A DNA stretch of 64,000 nucleotides, from the NCBI GenBank assembly GCA_033675265.1, contig JAUJYZ010000057.1, positions 75,001 through 139,000 of the forward strand. The letters run 5' to 3'. How positions within the stretch are numbered: position 1 is the first letter of the stretch; each line of letters starts with the position of its first letter. Positions 21,233 to 33,200 of this stretch are shown one piece after another. Under the pieces are notes generated by a model, which did not search any database, was not told the DNA's origin, and saw nothing but the letters and a program-made list of their open reading frames with translations. Made by a program: the position numbers and the translations under genes. The stretch is from Actinostola sp. cb2023. Taxonomy: Eukaryota > Cnidaria > Anthozoa > Actiniaria > Actinostolidae.

Positions 21233-22135
21233 TCAGTACCTGGATATAACCAGGATAACATCAGTCTTCTTGCCCAGACGCTTTCCATTTCTAACTGTCG
21301 TCTGGTCGCGCATTACTGATAATACCTGCTCAATATGCGCTTGTTCAGCCGTGGCACGAAAGTTGACCAGTTGTGTAAAGAAGTCGAGCAAAAGATTCCC
21401 TTTGACAGAGTCTTCATCAAAGACTTCAGTAACATCTATCTCGTACTCTTGTGTGAACATCTCGTACTTCCATCCATTCTTGACAGCAACCTTTATGATC
21501 TGGTCTGCAAAGGATTCTTCAGGCTTTCCTATTGCCAATTCTGGAGTAACATGCTGAATTGACACAGACTTTATCAGATCATTTCCTCCAACAATGACTA
21601 CAACTCGCCCGTTCTCTTTTAGCTCTTGTTCAAGACAGTGCTTTAGAGTTTGTTCAACATCTACGTAATAGATGCTGTGAATGAAATGGACCAAGTCAAA
21701 AGTCGTTGCTAGTTCCTCATTGTTGTTTAATTCGTGCATGTATTCCTCGCCGGAACGTCTGAGCACGAAGATCGAAGGTCGTCTTAAATCCCTTCAATGA
21801 GTTTGGCACGTTTCCGATGGCTTTCTTGTAAAGGCTGATGTGATAGAGGTTTGGTTCAATAGCACGGTTGAATATCTTCATGTCTCGGTATTTCGCATCT
21901 CTTTGCAGCTCATCCTCAACTATTTGCAGCACTTCCAAGTCGATAGCTCCATCTCTACTACCGACACTCAGTACATTGAACTGACTAAGACCATGACTAG
22001 TTTGGAGATGTTTTCTTATATAAGGTGGAAGACGAAGACGAAGGATGTCCCTGTGGCAAATTCTCCAGATTTGTCTCTCAACACTTTCTGGCTCTTATAA
22101 TACTGTTCTCCGCTTTTGAAAGATAACTGCTCCAT
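21233..22135 (-). pseudogene. Histamine-N-methyltransferase-like gene, intronless, two reading-frame breaks
   Basis: Class I SAM-dependent methyltransferase of the HNMT type; HNMT methylates histamine in the cytosol, but the substrate here is unknown. Reading from ATG 22135: MEQLSFKSGEQYYKSQKVLR, then after a frame change near 22020-22050, LPPYIRKHLQTSHGLSQ and the SAM-binding motif FNVLSVGSRDGAIDLEVL. It goes on through VEPN-like IEPNLYHISLYKK and TTFDLRAQT; a second frame change sits at the AA of 21754-21755. The rest is DLVHFIHSIYYVD, then GNLLLDFFTQLVNFRATA, ending DVILVISRY. Order and length (about 300 codons; human HNMT 292) match the family. Vertebrate HNMT has several exons, whereas this copy has none, so a retrocopy is possible. 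The residues on both sides of each break look conserved, so the breaks are recent or are assembly errors. Confidence 0.8.
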
Positions 22136-23010
22136 ATTTTCTGTCTCTGGATGATACGATATTACTCGACAACCTTCAGTAGTGTGCGGTATATGTGATG
22201 ACTCACAGTCACACCATACAGAGTAACCAAAAATAAAAAATAAATAAATAAAATAAATAAAAAAATAAAAAATAAAAATAAATATAAAAAAATAAAAATA
22301 CAGAGTAACCAGAGTGCCAAAAGAGGTCATACTAGGACCAATAAACCTAGACGACAATTCTATTGCTAATAATTATAATTGTAACTTGAACAATAGTATA
22401 AACAATATAAACAAACAGTGCATTTGAAATATGGCAAATAAACTTGGCGAATTGTGATTGGTCAAGTTAGCGGTCCATAACTTCCCGTTCGGACCGTGGC
22501 TAATAAAAAACATTTTTTTTGTGTGAATTTATTAATGCAGAAGCCATAAAATAAACATCTTAAGCTTATTAACTTCACTGATTTGCTCGGTCCGTACCGT
22601 AATAAAGCTATGGGATCCTCGTTTTCCTTTTTCAATGTTTCATGAAAATTTAGCAACCGACTGCATAACGTGCATGCTTAATGGCCGAGCTGGTGCGTCA
22701 TTACTTTCCGCCCAAACACTCTTACACTTTTATTTGTGAGATTGTGAACGGAACTTGCGAGCGGGAGTACTGAGCATAGCTCCAGTCGGGGAGCCGCTTC
22801 GGATCCGCCCGGCTCTACAAAGTTCCCGATCGCGAATCGATTTCATCAAGAGCGTCTAGGATCCCGTGACTTTTTAATTTTCGATGAAAACAGTTCACGT
22901 CCACAGGAAATGTATCACCCAGCATTTTCCTTGCAATTTTTTCTTCAAGAGCCATTCAACCATTTCAGCCACAATCTTAGCCTGATTATCAGACGGCACG
23001 GGTCAACCGC
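22136..23010. other. AT-rich spacer and CCAAT-containing dispersed repeat
   Basis: 22228-22305 is (AAATA/AAAAT)n low complexity. 22440-22640 (GTGATTGGTCAAGTTAGCGG, GTCCATAACTTCCCGTTCGG, then CTCGGTCCGTACCG) resembles 31465-31725. No exon recognised. Confidence 0.5.
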
Positions 23011-23019
23011 TGACTAACG

Positions 23020-23215
23020 GAAATCACCACCACCATAATTATCATCAACTTCATGCTCATCAGCAAGTTTGAGATTTAGTGCTCCTCATCACCATCATCA
23101 TCATGCACCACCACCTTCACAGCTCATCATCATCACCACCACTTTCACTGCTCATCATCATCACCACCACCACCTTCACTGCTCATTATTACCACCACCA
23201 CCATAATCATACTGT
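23020..23215. repeat. (ATC/CAC)n microsatellite
   Basis: Imperfect CATCATCAC and CACCACCACC runs. The frame 23079-23396 through it is not a gene. Confidence 0.92.
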
Positions 23216-23313
23216 CCCTAACTTATTTTTCAAAATGCTCTGTATGGTACAGTATTATTACTGGAAAAAGTTCCAAAAACGTTTGGATTTTGTCAGGCTT
23301 CTGCTAAATCCAC

Positions 23314-23598
23314 CACAGGAAGCTAACTCCGTAAATAATCCTGTAGTGTTGTTTGTGTCGTTGTTGATCGCTGGTAGCGATTTCAGTTTTTTTTAGCTGA
23401 GCTCTCCCAAAAAAAAATCGCCGGATTAACCCGAGATCGCTACCAGAGATCAACAACGACACAAACAACACTACAGGAAGGTTAGAGTTTATTTGCTTTA
23501 TTATTTATGGAGTTATCGACCAGAGCCTAAGGTCCCATACAAAGTCTTTATATACAGCTCGATAACAAGCCTCTCACATATACCTTGGGCTACCTGTG
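23314..23598. mobile_element. CACAGG-family fold-back element with 7-bp target duplication AATCCAC
   Basis: Left end CACAGGAAGC, right end TTGGGCTACCTGTG; flanked on both sides by AATCCAC (23307-23313 and 23599-23605). The hairpin arms TAGTGTTGTTTGTGTCGTTG and complement surround a centre with TAGCGATTTC. The right half (TCGACCAGAGCCTAAGGTCC onward) matches the element at 46173; the left arm is internally shortened. Confidence 0.88.
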
Positions 23599-23610
23599 AA
23601 TCCACGGTGC

Positions 23611-24050
23611 AAAAAGTGCATCATGATGGAAAAGTGCACCATGGTGGAAAAGTGCGCCATGGTGGAAAAGTGCACCATGGTGGAAAAGTGCATCATGCAT
23701 GGTGGAAAAGTGCGCCATGGTGAAAAAGTGCATCATGGTGGAAAAGTGCATCATGGTGGAAAAGTGCATCATGGTGGAAAAGTGCATCATGATGGAAAAG
23801 TGCACCATGGTGGAAAAGTGCACCATGGTGGAAAAGTGCATCATGGTGGAAAAGTGCGCCATGGTGGAAAAGTGCATCATGGTGGAAAAGTGCGCCATGG
23901 TGGAAAAGTGCACCATGGTGGAAAAGTGCATCATGGTGGAAAAGTGCACCATGGTGGAAAAGTGCACCATGGTGGAAAAGTGCATCATGGTGGAAAAGTG
24001 CATCATGGTGGAAAAGTGCATCATGGTGGAAAAGTGCATCAAGGTGGAAA
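23611..24050. repeat. 18-bp minisatellite, about 24 copies
   Basis: Unit GTGCAYCATGGTGGAAAA with variants CATCATG, CACCATG and CGCCATG. The period is divisible by three, so several frames on both strands stay open for 130-190 codons (HHGGKV, MVEKCI, HFSTMM). None is considered a gene. Confidence 0.97.
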
Positions 24051-24059
24051 AAGTGCACT

Positions 24060-26170
24060 TTTTCCACTTCCACAATGGATTTACCATACAAATATCCATC
24101 AAAATTCGTTGGTTTTTGGTAACCTTTTCCAGTATTTATTGTATATCAAATTGAATTAAAATTGTTTAAGACCGAGGCCCACATCTGGCCTGTGCAAAAT
24201 AAACTATCCATCAAGATTAATAAGAGCCACCTCGTGGATTTTGCTAATAAAACGTAGCTACATTTAGGTGGTAGATAGAGCAGTCACTCAGATTTGATTC
24301 CTATCAGGGATTTTTTCTGAACCTGATTTTTAGCTGGTGATAAGCTGGGTAATTTTTAATTTTATTGTAATAATACTATTATTTGTTATTAGTAGAATTA
24401 CACAGGTGATTATAGAAAATCAAGCGCGCTGATTGGTCGAGAACTTCGGACTATTTGTCGATAGTTACCTACAGTATTTTGACAAAATGGCTGCCATCTT
24501 TTGACTTCGTCTCGGTTATTATTCACCGATATTCACCTCGCCTTTGGTGACTAATTGTTAATTAGTGGGACAAAAAAACATACGATTTATTTATTTATTT
24601 TCATTGTTATTCCCTAATTTCTCCCAGTCTAAGTGATTTATTAGTAGAGGTAATCATATGGCTTCGAGATCAATATGGAAATAATTTGCACTTGTGTTTT
24701 TCAAAGAGTATCAAAATTGCACGTGCCCCACGAGCACATAGGGCAAGTTCAATTTGAGCTCTTTCAAAAACACACATGCAAATTCTTCCAAATTGAACGA
24801 GAAATCGTACACGAATATTAAAATGGACTTATCAAATCCAATGATGTTAAACTTTATGGTTTGATGATATGAAGCAGTTGTAAAATTTACAAAATAATTG
24901 AATAAAACTGGAAAAAAAAAAATATTTAAAAGATATGAAGCAGTTTAGCCACGAAAATCAAAGTTAAAATCTATGGAAATTAGGAGGATTCTGTATCCTA
25001 TTTTCAGATCTCTGCTCCGGTTATGATTTCTATTGTAGTTTCCTCCTCATAAATTATTCATGAGTTTCATAATGTCAGTTATTTACTTTTTTTCTAGCAC
25101 TTCATTTAACATGGAAATTAAAAATCAAATTATTCTTGGCAGTTTATCTTCATCCCATGCATCATACATGTACATGTACCTTTTCAAGTTTGTTCAACAT
25201 TGGGGGCAATTGGGCTGATCTCATCTGTGAGTGGAAGAGAAATAAAGTCACCTCCCGTTATAAGTGTCGGCACTACACCTGTTCCCAGATCAGGCTATTT
25301 ATCCCGTGTATATTATAATTACATCTAATTGCAATACAAAAAAATTAATAAGAAAACTTATATTATATTAAACCGGTGAGATAGATATTAATCTAATGGG
25401 TATTAGTTAAGAAATAGAAAACGTGTGTGCGTGCTGTATGTGCAGTTTTAGAGCACGCGGGGACTGATCAGAACACGAGAGAAGTGTTTGGAGAAGCATG
25501 ATGCGTAGTGGAGTGCTTCTCGACACTTCTCGAGTGAGATATCAGATATCTAGTTGAACACTCGAAAATAAATTTTATATCACCGCACGCCCATGTTTTA
25601 TTCTCTATTTATCAGAACTATTCCCCATTGTTCAAGAGCCAATCTGATTGCATCAACTGAAGAAAAAATTAAAGGGAAATACCAAGAGATGGTCAATAAA
25701 TCAGTCAGTTGCCAAAAATTACCAATGCTGTGTTTATACTTGAGCGCTTTACCAAGGTACACATCAGAAAAGGTTAACCGCTCAACAAACAATCAATCAA
25801 TTTATTTATTCCTCACTGTTCTTGGAACAGTATTTAGGTGCCCCTCTACTAGAGCGGGCTAGGACTTTACAAGATTGTGGAGGGTTTTAGCGAAACATGC
25901 TTTCCTAATCTCAGCTTTATCATTACAGTACATAGGTACCCCTCTACTAGGGCAGCCTAGGACTTTCCTAATCTCAGCTTTATCATTTATGTAGTGTTTG
26001 TATATGGAGCGTTCTAATGTCTGAAGTGGTTGACCAAATCTCGTGTTCTTTTCTGATTTGTACCATAAAAGCTTACCATGGCAAAGTACTCATGTCAATG
26101 TAAACATGGCATTAGTTTTAGTTTTCCAATCTCAATGGAAACAATTTGTGTGCCATTTTAGTCTACAAAT
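24060..26170. other. No gene recognised
   Basis: Dispersed repeat at about 24400-24560 (CGCTGATTGGTCGAGAACTT), a second at 25400-25580 (GAAGTGTTTGGAGAAGCATG / CACTTCTCGAGTG) related to 51060-51300, and a direct duplication around 25830-25990 (CCCCTCTACTAG, GGACTTTCCTAATCTCAGCT). Nothing with coding character. Confidence 0.45.
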
Positions 26171-26173
26171 AGC

Positions 26174-26490
26174 CTGATCTGGAAACAGGACGGCTCATGA
26201 TAGCACTGGTATAACAGATGGAGGCTCCTATTATCCCTCAACTAATGTTTATTACACAAACAGCCCTGCCCCTGGTCTACCAACATATATAGGGATTAGC
26301 GGCACAAGACGTGAGCAGAACATATGGCCTGGGGACAGCCAACCAACTAACCAAACAAACAAACAAACAACCACCCAACAACAACAACAAGATAGTAATT
26401 TAGGGCAGAATGTACAAAGCAGTTCTTTCCCTTCCCCTCCCCTCTTCCCAAATTTTCGGCATCGGCCTATCCCACTTCAACAACAATGAC
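26174..26490 (+). other. Open Q/N/S/P-rich stretch, possible terminal exon
   Basis: About 105 codons are open without a start codon. Segments read GGSYYPSTNVYYTNSPAPGL, PTYIGISGTRREQNIWPGDS, a run of five Q, and SSSFPSPPLFPNFRHRP, with a stop after PLQQQ. A possible acceptor is aaacag before GACGGC (about 26190). The composition is that of a disordered tail. No partner exon was found, the CAA repeats are partly low complexity, and it may be chance. Confidence 0.22.
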
Positions 26491-26554
26491 AAAAAAGTAC
26501 TTTCATTGAAACATAACGCAATTTAGATGTCATTCACTTGGGTCATTGGCACCT

Positions 26555-26690
26555 AGCCTGCTGAACAGGCAATCTTAGCGGGGACCAGGAAATCTGTTTC
26601 CCCAATTCCCCCCACCCCCTACTCTGACCCCAATGCTCCCCGGCCTTCAGCTTTCCCAGTCCCGCTACGAACGCCTGTTCAGCAGGCTAT
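26555..26690. repeat. Inverted repeat AGCCTGCTGAACAGGC / GCCTGTTCAGCAGGCT
   Basis: A short fold-back with a C-rich loop. Ends of the same CAGGCT type occur at 19920-19945, 27585-27790 and 49090-49270. Confidence 0.6.
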
Positions 26691-27584
26691 TTGGCACCCA
26701 GTGTAGGAAAATATTGCATAACTTTTTTTTTCTACATTTTCTTAGTAAAATGTTCACAAGTAAAAACAATTTGAAACTTTGCTGGAAATGGTGGTTGCAT
26801 GCAATACATACAAAGACATTATACACAATGGAATCTTGATAATAATAATTATTAGTGTTTGGAGTAGCTTGTCAAATTGTTCTCAAATTCTCAGTAATTA
26901 ATTTAATGAAGACAAAACAAAGGAAATCACTACCATGAAGGAGGTTTCAAAATGTGATCCTTAACGATTTGAATTTCTTCAACAATTGAAGGGGTGCACA
27001 TGAAAATGGCCTAGGTGACTTTTCTGATGATTTTTAAAATGTTATGCAATTCCATCAAAAATGCACCTACTGGCTTATAAATACCTATCAAAACATGAAT
27101 ATGGTTTCGAAAGAGTTCTTCCTCCGATACCAAAACACCTTAAATGCCAGTTTAAAAAAAATTGGGTTTGCCTACCCACTTCTTTGTGTTTTGAAATCGG
27201 AATTAACGCAGAACCGTTTCTCATGTTTCATATATTATGTGAAATGTATTGTAAGGGATGTACTACTACTATACTGTCAGTGTATACTATAATTTAAACT
27301 CCTCTTAGTAGTTTCATATTGTGTATGTATATATTTGACCAGCTATTCCAAACACTGTCAGCTATTCCAAATGCTAAAGCCCAAAATACCAGGCATGTTG
27401 TCAAATGAATTACAAAGCAATAGTTCAAATAATGAATGAACATTAATTTTTTCATATACTATACAATAACTCACAACATAATGGTAGCTTCATTTACACT
27501 ACAATCTCATATCCTTAGAGTGAAATACTTTTCATGCTTTTACTAAGCAGTTACTATGTAAATTAGAGACTCTAGTAAAACATA

Positions 27585-27790
27585 CAGGCTCTCAAAGGGA
27601 AGGGGGAGGGGTTGGGGGGAGGGGGGAGGGGTTGGGAGGGGAGAGGTAGGAATAGGGCCATCACACATGGGGCTCACAGGATTCAAAGATAGGCCTTGAT
27701 CCTCTCTGGTTGTTTTATAGAGAAGGACTGAACAATTTAAATGCTGACTGCTCCTTTCCCTTCCCTTGAGAGCCTGGAGCAGGCTAGGAT
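27585..27790. repeat. G-rich fold-back (possible quadruplex)
   Basis: GGCTCTCAAAGGGAAGGG at the left pairs with CCCTTCCCTTGAGAGCC at the right. Between them is GGGGGGAGGGGTTGGGAGGG-type sequence with at least four G-runs of three or more. Confidence 0.6.
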
Positions 27791-27885
27791 AATATTAATA
27801 GTAAATAATTACATTTACCAAAATTGGTCATCAGCTGACTGACAGTTAGTTGACCAGTCAGCAGATTGTTGGGCTCTGACAAAAC

Positions 27886-28700
27886 ACCAACAGTCCACTG
27901 GTAGCTTTGGTAATGTCACCAACAACTCACCAACAGTCCACTGGTAGCTTTGGTAATGTCATCACCAACAACTCACCAACAGTCCACTGGTAGCTTTGAT
28001 AATGTCACCAACAACTCACCAACAGTCCACTGATAGCTATGGTAACGCAACCAACAACTCACCAACAGTCCACTGGTAGCTTTGGTAATATCACCAACAA
28101 CTCACCAACAGTCCACTGATAGCTATGGTAACGTCACCAACAACTCACCAACAGTCCACTGGTAGCTTTGATAATGTCACCAACAACTCACCAACAGTCC
28201 ACTGATAGCTATGGTAACGTCAACAACAACTCACCAACAGTCCACTGGTAACTTTGGTAATGTCACCAACAACTCACCAACAGTCCACTGATAGCTATGG
28301 TAACGTCAACAACAACTCACCAACAGTCCACTGGTAGCTTTGGTAATGTCAACAACAACTCACCAACAGTCCACTGATAGCTTTGGTAATGTCAACAACA
28401 ACTCACCAACAGTCCACTGATAGCTTTGGTAACGTCAACAACAACTCACCAACAGTCCACTGATAGCTTTGGTAATGTCAACAACAACAACAACTCACCA
28501 ACAGTCCACTGGTAGCTTTGGTAATATCACCAACAACTCACCAACAGTCCACTGATAGCTATGGTAACGTCAACAACAACTCACCAACAGTCCACTGATA
28601 GCTTTGGTAATGTCAACAACAACAACAACTCACCAACAGTCCACTGGTAGCTTTGGTAATGTCACCAACAACTCACCAACAGTCGACTGGTAGCTTCTCT
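27886..28700. repeat. 43-bp minisatellite, about 19 copies
   Basis: The unit contains ACCAACAACTCACCAACAGT and CCACTGRTAGCTWTGGTAAY, with starts 43 bp apart (28025, 28068, 28111). Variants alternate between GGTAGCTTTGG and GATAGCTATGG, suggesting a higher-order pattern. 43 is not a multiple of three, so no long frame survives. Confidence 0.95.
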
Positions 28701-29264
28701 AACATCACCAACAACCCCTCAACAAGCTACTATACAGTACATGGACAACAACATCCTACAGTGGGATTTCCACTGACAAACTACCAACAACCCACTGACT
28801 ATCAGCTAACAGTTGAACAAAAACCTACAGACACCTACTGTAGCTAACAACACAACTACAGTCTACTCTCATAATAGTGGACACCCTTGGACTGTAACTC
28901 GGTGTATAATAACGCATTTTTTATAATAAACTCTTTGTACATTCTGATTGGGAATTGGTACGTATCTTGAGGTGTCATATTATGGGGGTTTCTGTGATAA
29001 CAATATGTTGTTAATAATGCAGGGCAATTGCAAGGCACAAGTGACATATCTACATGTACCACTAGCCAGCTGTAAGTTGACCAACAACCAATATTGCTAT
29101 GTAATTATTTACTTATGTGTGTATGTAGACCTATGGTATACAATGTCGAATTTACCCCTCCCTAACCAACCTCAATCTCACCCAAATAAATCTCACCCAT
29201 ATACTGAACCCATCCTCAAATTCTAAACATTTTTGAATGATAGATATCAATTGTCAAATTTTAT

Positions 29265-29550
29265 CAATTCAAGGGCTCCCTGCAAGAACAGATTACGTAA
29301 CTAAGGTCGTGTTCACACTTGAGTACTTTACCAAGGTACAAATCAGAAAACTAAGGTCAACCGCTCAACAAACAACAGTTTTCTAATTTCTACCAAGGTT
29401 CGGTAACTCGTAGTAAACCACCAAGTGTAAACACAGCCTAAGTTATGATCAAAACCCAAATTCTCCTTTGAAATTCAAAATATCTGAAGGAGAATTTCGA
29501 TTTTGATCATAGATCACTAAAATGTTGTTCTTGCAGGGAGCCCTTCGATT
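29265..29550. mobile_element. Fold-back MITE (GGGCTCCCTGCAAGAAC) interrupted by another MITE
   Basis: The ends AAGGGCTCCCTGCAAGAACA and TTCTTGCAGGGAGCCCTT match the intact 144-bp copy at 35749-35892. A ~135-bp insert (about 29307-29445) has arms TCGTGTTCACACTTG / CAAGTGTAAACAC and is flanked by CTAAG on both sides. The insert's family also appears at 25730-25795. Confidence 0.8.
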
Positions 29551-30267
29551 TTACATACATGTATATGTATTGTATCAATTAAATTTCTAAAGCAAAACAT
29601 CCATAATGTCCAATGTTAACAGGTAATAATAATACATTTTTAACATGAAAACTTAAAAATTTTAAACATTAAACAGCGATAGAAAATTGACAAACATATA
29701 TTTAGCATATTGTACTGAATTGTAAGTTATGACCAGAAACTTGGTCTAAAAATAATATTTCTTACAAGTGAAGCATATCTAGTTATCTATGACAGTTACT
29801 AGAACTACAGGTCACTTACTTTACATACTGTATACACCTATTTCATATTACGTTAGTCCTCTATGACTCACCAGGGAGGTGTGAGGGAGGGGCTCACAAA
29901 GGTGCGACCCCAGAGAATCATGGGAGTAATGTCTACTAAGTCTTTCTACCAGAATTCCCTGGGAGTTCGACAAAAAATTCAGCCATCTCATTTTGAATGT
30001 TACTTGCATTTGCTTCACCGCAATGTTCTTGTTTAGTACAAGACGTTTATGAAGAATATGGCTGCAAATAGAAACTCCCATGATCCTTCAGGGTCGCACC
30101 TTACACTCTTTCTGGGTAACTAACTTTATTGAATAGAGTATATACATGTACTATATAGATACTGCATCATAGTTCATTTCACCCTAACGTATCCCATAAT
30201 CCTCTATGTATAGTGGGCTCTGATATATAAGTCTGATATTTAAGTACGAGTTTACATAATAAATGAG

Positions 30268-33200
30268 TTAAGATTTAACAACATTGCCTGTATCTTCCTT
30301 GCCTCTGTACTTTTTCTTTCCCCATGTGAACGGTAGGTATCTGTATTTAATCATGTGCTGAAGAAAAACAATAATTGAGGTGTGAGTAAAAAGATATTCT
30401 ATATGAAAAAAAATTATAATAATAATAAAATAATAATAATAAAATAATAATAATAATAATAAAAAAAGATATTGTAATAGAGTACTAAAGTGTGATGTCA
30501 CAAAATAATTAATTATGCCTTTAAATCAATTTTTGATTTCCAATTTCAATAGTTCTAACATCAAGAAAGAAGTTTACATGCCAACTTTCACAGGAATCGG
30601 TTAAATAGCAGCTCATATATATGCCTGGTTCAATAAATGAGTTTCCTTGTCAAATCACTGTATTTTTGGCTCCGTTCATAACGCTGGTGTGTGTAAACTT
30701 CTTTTTTTTTTATTTGCAACGTGACTTCTTTCTTGATTTTCGAACAAAATTGGGAACCAAAAAAAATTGTAGAGCGAAATTGTTGTTTGGATGTTTTCTG
30801 TGATATGGAATAAATAAGTTGCGTGGGATCAATTACGTCCCTATAGTTTCATGTAATGGAGTGTAGAGAGATGAGACCACCATAACCATTTAATGTGGTC
30901 ATCCAAGCCACGTGAAAGGTCTAACTATTTGCAGATGTAAATTAATACAAAGGCAACATGCCTTCTCAATTAATCATTTCAAAGGTCCCCCTGAGCCTAG
31001 TCCCACTGGGATTCGAACCATGGCCCCCTATACAATAGACCAGGCCCCGGTTGCACGAAAGGTGAATAGCACTATCCACCGGATAAGTCCTATCCAACGG
31101 ATAAAATTTATTGGATAACTGCATCAGTTTTATCCGTTGGATAAGACTTATCTGGTGGATAGCTTTATTCACCTTTCATGCAACCGGGGCCAGTACTCAA
31201 CCAGTGCTGAGCCAACTGGATGGCAGTACATGTACATGTATCAACTAACGTTACAACCAACTGTACCTTAATTTGTCTCTTCATTGTCAGAGTAAAAAGA
31301 ATAAAAAAATACATCACAAGTATAGGCCAGAATACTGGGATGTTGAGAAACTCAAAAAATGTACAAATCAGTGCAATTATAATTCCTCTAGTAGCTCCAT
31401 ACCTGAAACAGAATGACAGTAAATCAGAGTGGAAATCAATATAAGGTGTTATTATATAGCACAGATACTACCCGCGCTCTTATTGGTCAATTAGCGGGCC
31501 GTAACTTTCCGTGCGGCCCGCTGAATATAGAAAAGTGAGAAAAAGATATAATAAATATCTTATTAACCTCGCTTGCTTGGTCCGTACGGGAAGTTATGGA
31601 TCCTCGCTTTTTCCCACTTTTTATGGCACACGTGCTACTGACGCGCTTGGGCCATAAGACCGTGCGAAAAAACTTGGTCCATAACTTCCTGTACGGACCT
31701 CACACTCGGTTAATAAGAGGTATATATATTTGATGCAATTTCAGACTGTAGCAAACTATGAAAAACTGCAGCTGCAGAGTTGCATATAGTTTTGAAATCC
31801 TAGGTGATGTCAAGTGACAAATCACGTACATGTACACGTAGACGGCACTGTAATTGCAACTAGTTTTCACATGCAATTTGAAGTTGAATCAAGTTGAGAG
31901 TGATAAAAGTTCCCTTGGAAAATGTGGCAAAACTTAATTGCATAAAATACCATATCTGTGTAAACCAGCCTTAAAGACATTGCGTCCAAGTCCATTATGA
32001 GACAATGTTTTGATTTTTTGCTTACATGCACATGCAAAAATTATACATGTAATATAGACTTTTTTTAAAGTGAATAAAGAATAAATTACTGTCTTTTGGT
32101 CAAAGGTGACTCAGTTCAAACTGCAGCCACTTTTTCTTTCTTTCAACTTTGATTTTCATATCCTACACAAATGCTATGTGTGCATGGCATTGTGGGCGTG
32201 GTATGGGGTAAGCTACACGTGTACACAGTTGCAATAACATGTATAATCTAAAAGGAAAGATAACACCAACGCAAGGCACTTACCAGAACTTAAATTCAGG
32301 TAGCCGTCGAATAAAAGGTCTGAACTCTTCATCAGACCTGGTAGGTAAACTTGGACCCTCATCATCATCATCTACACAATGTACAAAGTAACATGTGAAC
32401 ATTTTACATCTAATGTAAAATGCAAGCTGTCGTCGTCTTAGACAGGTTCAAATGTGAAAGTGGCTTCTCAAGAATTCTTAGTATTAAATTTTTCTATCAA
32501 ATTTTATTTGAAATCTCTTCTTATATATCATCATGATCATCATTACTAAGGGTGCATTCGATTGACCTTATTCCGGAATAGGAATAATTCCAGATTCTGG
32601 GGCAGATGGATGACGTCATTATTCCGGAATATTCCAAGTATTCTGCTATGATGAGCAGAATGTTTGGAATATATTCCGCTTATTCCGGAATTGGAACAGA
32701 CTCAATTGAACGGAGATTCCGTATTATTCCAAGTATTCCTATTCCGGAATAAGGTCAATCGAACGCACCCTAATTGTATGCCAGAATGCTATCCAGGAAA
32801 GGCAACTAGTTTTGTCTTGACAGACAGTGCAATACTACCGGTTACTGTCTTCTAATCCTGCACTTATCCCAAATAAATCAATAAATCCACTTACCGAGGT
32901 CTTCAAGGGCGGGGTCTATTCTTGGTGATAGAAATGCAATTAACAAATTTAAATGATAGATACCAAGTGCATATGTTATTATGTACCAGCCCTAGGAATA
33001 AACAAATACATCAAAATACTAGTCAATGTTCATTTATTTATATATTGATTGATTTAAATTGTAAGTTATATTTTTTTAAGGCGCATTTGAATATATCCAT
33101 ATAGTATTTGTGCCAAAAAAAAAAAAAAAAAAAAAAAAAACAAATAATAATAATATAGTATTTGTGCCTCACAAGTTAATCAATTATTATTATAAATTAT

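Noticed and set aside
23590..24159. Frames of 130-187 codons on both strands (HHGGKV, HFSTMM, MVEKCI)
   Set aside because: Period-18 repeat with no stops in several frames; no flanking domain or splice signal.
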